Assembly (NCBI RefSeq): GCF_014695915.1
Contig: NZ_JACJPF010000053.1
Location: 1 to 46,667, forward strand
Direction: 5' to 3'
Length of the DNA stretch: 46,667 nt
Origin: Trichocoleus sp. FACHB-40
Lineage (GTDB): Bacteria; Cyanobacteriota; Cyanobacteriia; Cyanobacteriales; FACHB-T130
The notes under the pieces: generated by a model
Told to the model about the DNA's origin: nothing
Databases searched by the model: none
Seen by the model: the letters and a program-made list of their open reading frames with translations, nothing else
Translations under genes and position numbers: made by a program
In this document: piece after piece, positions 35,491-43,176 of the stretch
Position numbering within the stretch: the first letter of the stretch is position 1
Layout: each line of letters begins with the position of its first letter

Positions 35491-37002
35491 TTAGAACTCC
35501 ATTCGCTGATACTCAGCGACGGAGGACGCAGCAGGTCGCGCTCGCTGTCTTGCCCAGTCCCTCAGGGCCGTAACCTGCTCGTTCATTGTCCGGGAAAGCG
35601 GCAGCGTGGCTTTAATTGCCGCAATGATATCAAGCTGGGTAAATTCGCGCTCTTGGGCAAATGCTTCGTACATTGCCGCAATCAATCCCTGCTCGATTTC
35701 TGCCCCGGAAAATCCATCAGAAACCTTAGCCAGCTGGTCTAGATCAAAGCGAGAAAGGTCGCGCTTCCGCTTGGCAAGGTGAATCTGAAAAATATCCTTA
35801 CGTTCTTCTGCGTTAGGAAGATCGACGAAGAAAAGCTCGTCAAAACGTCCTTTGCGAAGAAATTCGCCTGGTAAACGTTCAACCCGGTTGGCAGTTGCCA
35901 TCACGAACACCGGAGAAGTCTTTTCTTGCATCCAGGTGAGGAAGGAACCAAAAATCCGGCTGGATGTACCGCCATCTGAGTCAGCAGATCCCGAAGTACC
36001 AGCAAAGGCTTTGTCTAGTTCGTCGATGAAGAGAATGGTCGGAGAAATCGACTCTGCTGTTTTCAGGGCGTTCCGCAAGTTAGCTTCTGACCTACCTACC
36101 ATTGAGCCGTCATACACTCGGCCCATATCCAGGCGCAGAAGTGGCAAACTCCAGAGGCGGGAAGTTGTTTTGGCAATTAAGGATTTACCGCAGCCAGGAA
36201 CCCCTAAAATTAACATTCCTTTGGGTTGAGGCAAACCGTACTCTCTTGCCTTTTCTGTGAAAGCGTTAGATCTCTGTCTCAGCCAGCGCTTCAACTCTTC
36301 TAAACCGCCAACTGCATCAATAGTTTCGTCTTCTTCAATGAATTCTAATATGCCGTTGCGACGGATTAATTGCTTTTTTTCAGAAAGAATAATATCTACT
36401 TCTGATTCAGTTAGGCGACCTGTTTTAACGTATGCCTTACGATAAACTTTTTCAGCTTCATCCCGGGTCAAACCCAAGGCGGCTTTTAACATTTTTTCCC
36501 GCGCTTCTGTCGTTGTACGACGGTTGCGAGTTTGCTCTAGTTGACTGGTCAATACTTGGTTGAGTTCTGCCAGGTCTGGCAGGGGGTAGTCTAAAACTAC
36601 TACTTCTTTTTCAAGCTCGATCGGTATCTGTTGGAAGGGTGACATGAGGATAATGGTTTTTTGCGTGCCTTTGAAGCTGGCGATCGCATCCCTCAGCCAC
36701 CGAGTTGTTGCTGGTGATTCAATAAACGGGTGTAAATCTTTGAATATAAAGATACCTGGTTCTCTTTGGCGTACTACCCATTCAATCGCTGCCTCTGGAG
36801 AAACAGTATTATGTTGGGTAATATTGCGAGGTTGGCCGTACTCGACTATGCCGTGGGTGACTGTCCATATGAACACACGCCGCTGCTGGGATCTTGTTTG
36901 AGCAATTGTTGCAATTGTTCGTTCAGCCCTTTCTTCCTCGGATGTCACCAGGTAGATTAGGGGATATTGAGCTTGAACCAGAATATCTAGCTCTTCTTTC
37001 AT
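35491..37002 (-). CDS. ycf46: AAA+ ATPase Ycf46
   Basis: 503 residues. An N-terminal ~230-residue degenerate AAA-like part (IYLVTSEEERAERTI) precedes a full AAA+ module: GVPGCGKSLIAK (Walker A), ILFIDELDKAF (Walker B), ATANRVERLPGEFLRKGRFDE (sensor 1 and Arg finger region) and GFSGAEIEQ (sensor 2 region). Ycf46 is conserved in cyanobacteria and red algal plastids; the Synechocystis homologue (Slr0374) belongs to a stress-responsive operon and has been linked to inorganic carbon use. Co-directional with an RHH protein upstream and ycf35 downstream. Confidence 0.92.
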   Translation of the reverse strand: MKEELDILVQAQYPLIYLVTSEEERAERTIATIAQTRSQQRRVFIWTVTHGIVEYGQPRNITQHNTVSPEAAIEWVVRQREPGIFIFKDLHPFIESPATTRWLRDAIASFKGTQKTIILMSPFQQIPIELEKEVVVLDYPLPDLAELNQVLTSQLEQTRNRRTTTEAREKMLKAALGLTRDEAEKVYRKAYVKTGRLTESEVDIILSEKKQLIRRNGILEFIEEDETIDAVGGLEELKRWLRQRSNAFTEKAREYGLPQPKGMLILGVPGCGKSLIAKTTSRLWSLPLLRLDMGRVYDGSMVGRSEANLRNALKTAESISPTILFIDELDKAFAGTSGSADSDGGTSSRIFGSFLTWMQEKTSPVFVMATANRVERLPGEFLRKGRFDELFFVDLPNAEERKDIFQIHLAKRKRDLSRFDLDQLAKVSDGFSGAEIEQGLIAAMYEAFAQEREFTQLDIIAAIKATLPLSRTMNEQVTALRDWARQRARPAASSVAEYQRMEF

Positions 37003-37097
37003 AATCTATCGACCCATTAGAGACGGCACAACCATTAGCCAACATTCGCACTGCTTTCCTTGATTCGAGCAAGGCACCCGCTCATAGAGGAGGAACC

Positions 37098-37445
37098 TTA
37101 GCAGGGAACCAACTCCTGTTCTCCTTGAGAATCAGTACCAACTTCACTTCTGGTACCTTCAAGGGTGGTTAGCTCCTCAGCCATTACACCAGGCTGATCA
37201 CCAAGGGCAACCATTTCTCCATCTCGCACTACCACGGAACTAGAACACTCCGGACAAGAATATACCCGATGCGTCCCCCCGTGATTTGCCTCTACCTCAT
37301 CCACCACTTCCGGGTTTGTCAGGTAGAAAACAATCGCTCTTTCGACCATTGATGACATCGGTTCCGAGTCAACAGCAGATCGAATTTTGAGCTGACGATG
37401 AAGACCTGGAGGAAGATATAACGTAACCTTTTGCTTATCTTGCAT
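37098..37445 (-). CDS. Ribbon-helix-helix (CopG-like) protein with Cys pair
   Basis: 115 residues. The N-terminus KQKVTLYLPPGLHRQLKIRSA fits a ribbon-helix-helix DNA-binding fold, continued by MSSMVERAIVFYL. A CPEC motif follows (SCPECSSSVVV), possibly half of a zinc ribbon, then an acidic tail ending in Cys. It lies 95 bp upstream of ycf46 on the same strand, the place of slr0373 in the Synechocystis slr0373-slr0374-slr0376 operon as I recall it. It may control that operon; this is inference. Confidence 0.75.
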   Translation of the reverse strand: MQDKQKVTLYLPPGLHRQLKIRSAVDSEPMSSMVERAIVFYLTNPEVVDEVEANHGGTHRVYSCPECSSSVVVRDGEMVALGDQPGVMAEELTTLEGTRSEVGTDSQGEQELVPC

Positions 37446-37631
37446 ATAACTTTATCGGTCGTCCTACCCGGGTATATTTCACAGGTTATCTGTCTTATTC
37501 CGGGCTGTCAAGACGTTAAGCCAGCATGACGGCAATATTGTTACATTACTTAATATTTCTCCCGATTGTCCGGCAGAGGATGGGGGACTGGCGAATGAAT
37601 AAAAGCAGCCAGAACGGAGATATTGGCGTAG

Positions 37632-38180
37632 GTGTACAAATATTCCAGCCGAGTCGGGAGTCAGAGTTGGCAAGCCAATTGTGGCAACACGAGAGCGATC
37701 GCAATATATGCGATCGCTCTCATGATGATGCTGTGGGGTTGTCGCGCTACCGATAACCAGTCAGCAACCTGGAAAATATATAACAACCCGCGCTATGACT
37801 TCGAGTTTCCTTATCCCAGTAACTGGATTGCCGCCCCGATGCCAGACAATAGAGATGGGCGGGCGTTTAGAGATCCGCAGAACCCAGAGGTAGAAATACT
37901 GGGAGTAGCGGGTGCTAGTTTGCCAGAAATTGAACTGGCACCACCGGGACAAAAACACCCTCATACATCCATGCAGCAGAACTTTACTACCCAACAGGGG
38001 ATAAGCGGGAAGCTGCAAGTAGAACTGCGTTCTGATATTAGTTTGATGAGACTGACCTTAATTCAGGGAAGGATACGCTACTACTGGCAAGGGCGATCGC
38101 CCTCTGGACAATTTGACGATTATTATCGCTTCTTCTATTACGTTGCTGGTCAATACCGCATTCCTGAAATAAAAAATTAA
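37632..38180 (+). CDS. Predicted lipoprotein, PsbP/MOG1-like size, function unknown
   Basis: 182 residues from a GTG preceded by CGGAG at 12 nt. The hydrophobic core AIAIYAIALMMMLWGC ends in a lipobox-like LWGC. The mature domain begins ATWKIYNNPRYDFEFPYPSNW, a pattern seen in PsbP-like and related periplasmic/lumenal proteins (short Tyr/Phe-rich strands), with IYYWQG/YYRFFYYVAG later. Start uncertain: the signal core is largely encoded by a perfect HIP1 palindrome (37691-37721), and no ATG precedes it in frame. Confidence 0.6.
   Translation: MYKYSSRVGSQSWQANCGNTRAIAIYAIALMMMLWGCRATDNQSATWKIYNNPRYDFEFPYPSNWIAAPMPDNRDGRAFRDPQNPEVEILGVAGASLPEIELAPPGQKHPHTSMQQNFTTQQGISGKLQVELRSDISLMRLTLIQGRIRYYWQGRSPSGQFDDYYRFFYYVAGQYRIPEIKN
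37691..37721. repeat. Double-HIP1 palindrome
   Basis: GAGAGCGATCGCA (37691-37703), ATATA, TGCGATCGCTCTC (37709-37721): 13-bp perfect arms, two HIP1 octamers facing each other, inside a predicted signal peptide sequence. Confidence 0.9.
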
Positions 38181-38202
38181 AAATGGGAATTATGCAAGTT
38201 TT

Positions 38203-38310
38203 AATAGAGGCTGAGCCTCCTAACCTTCGTTCCCAGGATCTGGCTGAGCATGAGAAGTTAAAAATTTAAAATCGAGATTCGGCAATTTTTAATTTTTAAT
38301 TTTGCTTTTT
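38203..38310. repeat. Repeat-rich gap with GAGGCTGAGCCTC palindrome and AT hairpin
   Basis: GAGGCTGAGCCTC (~38208) followed by TTCCCAGG and CTGGCTGAGC, then TTAAAAATTTAAAAT...AATTTTTAATTTTTAA (~38258-38305), which can pair. Related GAGGCT/CCAAGC elements occur near 12470 and 42910-42960. No gene between 38181 and 38422. Confidence 0.6.
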
Positions 38311-38422
38311 TAATTCCCCTAGCGCTTAAAATCAGTCTCAGGAATGAGGCTTTATTTCATTAAAATGCCCAAACCGTGTAATTTTGTCGTAGATAAAACC
38401 AATAAAACAATCCTTTAATTCC

Positions 38423-39100
38423 ATGCCTCCAGAAACAGAATCACCATTGAATACACCCACTGAATCTCACCCATTGCGGGTTTTGATTGTGGAAGACGAC
38501 CCGATGATGCAGCTGGGTTTGGAGCAGTCATTAGCCGCTCACCCCCAGTTCACCATCGTTGGACAAGCTGAAGATGGATACTTAGGCGTAGAAGCTGCTC
38601 TGAAACTGAAACCGGATCTGATTGTGATGGATATTGGTCTGCCGCGACTGGATGGAATTGCTGCCACCCAGCAAATTAAGGCAGCGCTTCCTAATGTCCG
38701 GGTGGTTGTCCTGACATCCCACACCACAGAAACAGAAATCATTGCTGCCCTCTCTAGCGGTGCCGATGCCTACTGCATCAAGGGTGCTAGTGTAGAGCGA
38801 TTGTTAGCAGCAATCACTGCGGCCCAAGAAGGTGCCACCTACCTCGATCCGCAAATTGCGCGTCGAGTAATTGACCATCTTAAACCGCCTTCCACGGGCA
38901 ACACCGTCTCAAATTTATCCCAACGGGAATTAGAAGTATTGAAACTGATGGTAGAGGGCAAAAGTAATCCGGAGATTGCTGCGGCCCTCTACCTAAGTCC
39001 CAACACTGTGAAAACTCACGTCCGAGGGATTATGAATAAATTGTCTGTCGATGACCGGGTGCAGGCAGCTGTTGTTGCCCTTCGTTCGGGGCTGGTGTAG
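38423..39100 (+). CDS. NarL/FixJ-family response regulator
   Basis: 225 residues. The receiver domain has VEDDPMM (acidic pocket), IVMDIGLPRLDG (phospho-acceptor Asp), VVLTSH (Thr) and AYCIKGA (Lys). The output is a LuxR-type helix-turn-helix: NLSQRELEVLKLMVEGKSNPEIAAALYLSPNTVKTHV. It starts 'MPPETESPLNTP'. An orphan regulator, as no kinase gene adjoins on the same strand; the two histidine kinases 1.4 and 4.1 kb away are candidate partners only by proximity. Confidence 0.92.
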   Translation: MPPETESPLNTPTESHPLRVLIVEDDPMMQLGLEQSLAAHPQFTIVGQAEDGYLGVEAALKLKPDLIVMDIGLPRLDGIAATQQIKAALPNVRVVVLTSHTTETEIIAALSSGADAYCIKGASVERLLAAITAAQEGATYLDPQIARRVIDHLKPPSTGNTVSNLSQRELEVLKLMVEGKSNPEIAAALYLSPNTVKTHVRGIMNKLSVDDRVQAAVVALRSGLV

Positions 39101-39127
39101 CCTAAAGACGCTTTTAGGAAAGTCTTT

Positions 39128-39331
39128 CTACAAAAAAGTCCGGCGCTCCAAGTGATAGATGTGGGTGATTCGATCAATATCCTGTGTCAATTTTGCCCCA
39201 TGTTGATGATTAGAAACTTCCGCTTCTGGTCGGTTGGGAAATTTTCTGCTGGTGAGAGGATGTTTTGTAATCGCCTTTGGCTCAATTAAAACAATACCAA
39301 GGCGTTGTGCGTAAAAGTAGAATAACCCCAT
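39128..39331 (-). CDS. Doubtful small open reading frame, 67 residues
   Basis: Starts GLFYFYAQRLGIVLIEPKAI and ends LERRTFL; codon use is normal for this genome, but no family, ribosome binding site or context supports it. It may be a remnant of a longer gene. Confidence 0.25.
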   Translation of the reverse strand: MGLFYFYAQRLGIVLIEPKAITKHPLTSRKFPNRPEAEVSNHQHGAKLTQDIDRITHIYHLERRTFL

Positions 39332-39405
39332 AACTAGGCACCATTGAATTCAGCGTCAGACTTAAAGTACGACGGGTAAGAGCGATCGCACTTCATGCCG
39401 TTGTC

Positions 39406-39421
39406 TCACCTGGCTGGGTGA
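39406..39421. promoter_or_regulatory. 16-bp palindromic motif, copy 1
   Basis: TCACCTGGCTGGGTGA. Fits TCACCYGRYTGGRTGA shared with the copies at 39591, 43122 and 45857. Confidence 0.6.
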
Positions 39422-39590
39422 AAACAAGCTATTTCTTCGTCTTCGCTTTAGTCCGCCAGAGACTTAAGTCTCTGGTTCATAGCTAACTAGCATTAAAAAA
39501 ACTGAACTTTGTTATTGTTAGTCGGTTTAACCGACTTTAGTTATACGCCTAGGGTTTAAACTCCAGGCGAAATTAATTCATACTATTGAT

Positions 39591-39606
39591 TCACCTGATT
39601 GGATGA
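39591..39606. promoter_or_regulatory. 16-bp palindromic motif, copy 2
   Basis: TCACCTGATTGGATGA, 185 bp upstream of the PG-binding-domain gene start. Confidence 0.65.
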
Positions 39607-39790
39607 GGTGGGAAAAATGGGGAAACTATAGGGATGAATTGAAATAGTTTTTAAGAATATAAAATTAATGAATATCATCCTTTTGTATGAGATGGTTGGG
39701 TGAAGTGGGAGCTGGGAAATAACAATTACCTTAGAAAGTGTAAGGAACACAACACTAATTCAAAAAACACAAATTAAAGGAACCAAAACC

Positions 39791-40270
39791 ATGACAGCTC
39801 CAACTAATACTTTCAACGCTCAAGCTAATGCCCAAATAAACAAACCTGTAGTCAAGCGCGGTTCCACAGGAGCAGCGGTTCAGGAACTGCAAAGACTTTT
39901 AAATCGCTGGGAAACTTACTTTGGGGATATTGACGGTATCTTCGATATAGTGGTAGAAAATGGCGTTAAAGCCTACCAGCACCGGGTCTTTTTGAAAGAG
40001 GATGGTGTTGTGGGAAACGTGACATGGCAAGCTCTTTATTCTGGTGCGCCAGTCAATATGCCTGTGCTGAAAAAAGGTAGCCAAGGTGAAATAGTGGTAA
40101 TGCTTCAGCGTCTTTTACAGACAACAGGCGATTTTAATACTGAGACTAGCCCGAATTTCGGCCCGCGCACAGATGCAGGGGTGAGAGCCTTCCAGAAGCG
40201 GTTTAATTTGGTTGTGGATGGCATTGTGGGCGATCGCACTTGGCACGCTCTGAGCAAAGTTCCTCACTAG
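39791..40270 (+). CDS. Protein with two peptidoglycan-binding domains
   Basis: 159 residues, starting 9 nt after AAAGGAACC. Two PG_binding_1-type repeats: VKRGSTGAAVQELQRLLNRW ... GDIDGIFDIVVENGVKAYQ, and LKKGSQGEIVVMLQRLLQTT ... FGPRTDAGVRAFQKRFNLV, each ending in DG(V/I)VG(N/D)xTWxAL. No catalytic domain and no signal peptide are visible, so how it would meet peptidoglycan is unclear; it may be a cytosolic scaffold or use a non-classical route. The long hairpin-rich upstream region suggests complex regulation. Confidence 0.85.
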   Translation: MTAPTNTFNAQANAQINKPVVKRGSTGAAVQELQRLLNRWETYFGDIDGIFDIVVENGVKAYQHRVFLKEDGVVGNVTWQALYSGAPVNMPVLKKGSQGEIVVMLQRLLQTTGDFNTETSPNFGPRTDAGVRAFQKRFNLVVDGIVGDRTWHALSKVPH

Positions 40271-40275
40271 AAACA

Positions 40276-40319
40276 GTTAAGAGTGTTGAATTATAAGTTA
40301 TTAATTCAACACTCTTAAC
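40276..40319. terminator. Long hairpin downstream of PG-binding gene
   Basis: GTTAAGAGTGTTGAATTA (40276-40293) and TAATTCAACACTCTTAAC (40302-40319), 18-bp perfect arms and an 8-nt loop. No T-run follows, but the position fits a terminator. Confidence 0.65.
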
Positions 40320-40539
40320 TCAAAAAAATGATGATTTATGAGTCAATTCCAGCCTTGCAAACTCTCTTGCGTTAGAGTTAGCGTCAATTCGCTGTTGGTG
40401 CGTGAGAATACCCAGTTGGAAAATTGAAATTGTAAATATTTTTATTTGTCATTATTGTGATCTTACTTTAAATAATTAAAAATATTAGTTTATTTTTAAT
40501 TATAGTTAGAAAATTTATTGAGTTTTTGATTTTGCCTTT

Positions 40540-42705
40540 CTAGTTTTTAATTGGTAATGTGAACCAAAAAGTTGAGCCGCGATTGGGATTGCTAATCGCG
40601 CCAATTCCGCCGCCGTGGGCTGCGATCGCTTGGCGACAGAGATACAATTTTAGCCCAATACCTGTCGTGCAGCTGTCTCTGGCATCGCGGACGTGGAGAT
40701 CGAATAAGTGATCGCATTCTGATTTGCTCATCCCTACGCCGTTATCCTGAATCGTACAGCGTAGCATCCCTGCCTCAATCGTGGCGCTCAAAGTTAAACT
40801 TATTCCAGGGGGATTATGTTTCAAAATATGAGTAAATAAATCTTGCAACGCTCGCTGCAACTTAGCCGCATCAACCATTACCAATGGTAAATTTTCTGAA
40901 ATCAGATTAGTTATATTCGCTTGATTTGCCTTGAGTATTGGCTGCAAATCTTTGAGCATTGGTGTTAAAAGTGTATTTAATTGCAGCGGCTCACGATGCA
41001 AGACAATTGCTTGCTCTTGAGAAATTTCTAGTAATAAATTAATCATACCGAGTTGGCGCTCGCTACCCTGAATCATCCGCTCTAAAATATGGCGAGAGAT
41101 CGGTATCGTATCTTGTGGGCTTTTAAGAAAATTATTTAGCAACAATAAGTTACCCAAGACGGGGGTGCGTAGTTCGTGGTAAACAGTATTTAAAACTACG
41201 TCTTTAAGGCGATTCAACTCTTGGGATTTTGTAATAGCCTGCTGTAATTCTGCTGTGCGTTCCAAGACTTGAGTTTCCAAACTGTCATTAAGCTCTGATA
41301 ATTGCTCATAAAGTTGTGCTTGCTGGATAGCGATCGCTACCTGCGTCGCCAGTGAAGAAAGCAAGTCAATTTCAAATTGCTGCCAGTGACGCGGTGCGCT
41401 GCATTGATTGGCGATTAGCATCCCAAAAAACTGGTCGCCAACCATAATAGGGACGCACAAACTGGCTCTGATTTGATATTTGGTATAGTATGCAGCATGA
41501 AATCGAGATTTTGCTACTGATTGAGTATCATCAATTGCTCTAACCTGACCTTGTTTAAAAAGTGATTTTATTTCTTTTAAGTGGCGGTCATTCGTGACCC
41601 ATCCACGAATTGAGCGCCAATTTGGGGCAACAGATTCTGCTAAAACTTTTCCTTGACAATTGTCATTAAGATGTCCGATAAAAACCCGATCTGTTTGCAG
41701 AAATTGCCGGACTTCCTCAACTGTAGTGTTGAGAATTTGATCGAGATCGAGCGATTGCCTAATTCTCAGGGCAATTTCTCCTAGTAAGCGATCGCGTTCA
41801 GCAGCAACTCCTAATTGCGCTTCCGCAGCTTTGCGTTCAGTGACATCTAAAACATATCCGTCATAGTGTATAATTTCCCCACTTTCATTGCGGACGACAG
41901 TGGTAAAGTCATAAACCCAACGCACAGAGCCATCTGAACGAATCAGTCGATAATCTTGTTCGTAAGAACTAACACTTTTCGCGGCGCTATAAGCTTGGAT
42001 CTCAGCATCAACTCTAGCCAAGTCATCGGGATGAACAATGCTGGCATAAGGCACTCTACCAGTTAAAAAATCTTCTGGTTGATAGCCGAACTGAGCCACA
42101 TTAGGCGAGACGTATTCTACAGGCCAATTTTCTTGTGCAACCCAGCGGAAAACTGTGACTGGCCCAGCGATGAAAAGTCGCCGTTCTCTCTCCAGCGCTT
42201 CTTGGGCAGCTTTGCTTTGCGTGACTTCCATCACCAAGCCATCCCAGATAATATCGCCATTACGCTGCTTTTCTGGACGAGAAGCGCATTGTATCCACTT
42301 TATTTTTCCAGTAGGCGTAATAATGCGACCTTCCCAAGCCCAAGGTTGCAAAGTGGCGGCAGAAATATCTCCAGATTCTTCATAAGTTTTTAAATCATCC
42401 GGATGAATTAACTCTTTGAGCAGTTGAAAATTAGCCTCCATATTTTCTGGTTCTAACTCAAACAATTCTCGATAGCCAGAAGTAGCACAGACTAGCGACT
42501 CGTGACCATCGTGAGTCCGCAGGTATTGGTAAATCATACCTGGTAAATTGTCAGCCATTCTAGGGAATTTAAACTCGCTATTTTGTAGCTTGTCTTTAGT
42601 TTCCTCAAGATTCGGAATGCCAGTTTCAGCCAAGATTTGTTGGAGCCTTTCAAAGGCGGCTTCATCCCGACAACATTCTCTGATCGCTTGTAGATATTCA
42701 GGCAT
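40540..42705 (-). CDS. PAS-PAS-GAF histidine kinase, degenerate N-box
   Basis: 721 residues, soluble. Residues ~50-175 and ~180-300 are PAS domains (FRWVAQENWPVEYVSPNVAQFGY; the second ends YDGYVLDVTERK). A GAF domain covers ~305-475 and a coiled coil ~470-510. The DHp helix has YHELRTP, the phospho-His motif. The ATPase has DNGVGMS and TTGIGLKLYL, but where the paralogue at 43177 has ENLLTNALNH this protein has QDLFTHILKH: the metal-binding Asn of the N-box is His, so kinase activity may be weak. The GAF lacks a bilin-attaching Cys (FH in place of CH). Paralogue of the next kinase; same strand. Confidence 0.88.
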   Translation of the reverse strand: MPEYLQAIRECCRDEAAFERLQQILAETGIPNLEETKDKLQNSEFKFPRMADNLPGMIYQYLRTHDGHESLVCATSGYRELFELEPENMEANFQLLKELIHPDDLKTYEESGDISAATLQPWAWEGRIITPTGKIKWIQCASRPEKQRNGDIIWDGLVMEVTQSKAAQEALERERRLFIAGPVTVFRWVAQENWPVEYVSPNVAQFGYQPEDFLTGRVPYASIVHPDDLARVDAEIQAYSAAKSVSSYEQDYRLIRSDGSVRWVYDFTTVVRNESGEIIHYDGYVLDVTERKAAEAQLGVAAERDRLLGEIALRIRQSLDLDQILNTTVEEVRQFLQTDRVFIGHLNDNCQGKVLAESVAPNWRSIRGWVTNDRHLKEIKSLFKQGQVRAIDDTQSVAKSRFHAAYYTKYQIRASLCVPIMVGDQFFGMLIANQCSAPRHWQQFEIDLLSSLATQVAIAIQQAQLYEQLSELNDSLETQVLERTAELQQAITKSQELNRLKDVVLNTVYHELRTPVLGNLLLLNNFLKSPQDTIPISRHILERMIQGSERQLGMINLLLEISQEQAIVLHREPLQLNTLLTPMLKDLQPILKANQANITNLISENLPLVMVDAAKLQRALQDLFTHILKHNPPGISLTLSATIEAGMLRCTIQDNGVGMSKSECDHLFDLHVRDARDSCTTGIGLKLYLCRQAIAAHGGGIGAISNPNRGSTFWFTLPIKN

Positions 42706-43176
42706 TAGAAATCACATCTCTTTGTTTTAACTCAATAATTTTTCAAGAGTTGCACCAAATTGACAGGTTAAAAAGTATGAATTATTAAGGATAAAATTTT
42801 GGGTTCTGGTGGGAATGAAAAGGGTAATTTAAGCCTTTGTTTCCAGGCTGGGGATGGGAATGCGATTATTGAGGGCCTACCTCTTTTGGAAGACATAAAT
42901 TACAAAGGTAGTGTAAGGCTCTGCCTCACAAATATACATTCCCAAGCTGAGCTTGGGAACTAGAAATTTATTCGTGAGGTCTTAAGAGTCCCCAGTCCCT
43001 CCTTCACACTTCATCCTTCTTTTAGTGTTCCCTAAAACCGTGGACAAATGCAGTCGGGATTCTTAAATCTCATCTTTTTAATTTACAATAAGCGATCGCT
43101 TGTTCACATCCTTCCGGCGATTCACCCGATTGGGTGATTGTGGAAAAAGCTCATTTAATATCCACAATCCAAAGAC
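42706..43176. other. Intergenic region between the two kinase genes
   Basis: 471 bp. Contains TTCCCAAGCTGAGCTTGGGAA (42939-42959, a palindrome preceded by AAGGCTCTGCCT), a CCCCAGTCCC stretch (~42992), one HIP1 site (~43092) and the third copy of the 16-bp motif (43122-43137). No gene. The promoter of the downstream kinase should be here. Confidence 0.65.
43122..43137. promoter_or_regulatory. 16-bp palindromic motif, copy 3
   Basis: TCACCCGATTGGGTGA, the most symmetrical copy (TCACCC/GGGTGA), between the kinase genes. Confidence 0.65.

Larger units (their letters stand above)
39332..39790. other. Repeat- and hairpin-rich leader region of the PG-binding gene
   Basis: Holds three successive palindromes: CCAGAGACTTAAGTCTCTGG (39456-39475), AGTCGGTTTAACCGACT (39520-39536) and CGCCTAGGG...CTCCAGGCG (39546-39569). 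It also has two copies of the TCACCYGRYTGGRTGA motif (39406-39421, 39591-39606) and a half copy at 39688-39703. No gene. The final 80 bp, with TAAAGGAACC before the start, form the leader of the next gene. Confidence 0.7.

Noticed and set aside
37595-37756. Alternative start ATG 37595 with a 31-bp palindrome insertion as frameshift
   Set aside because: Removing the palindrome would join the frames, but the resulting N-terminus would have no hydrophobic signal, and a chance frame match is 1 in 3.
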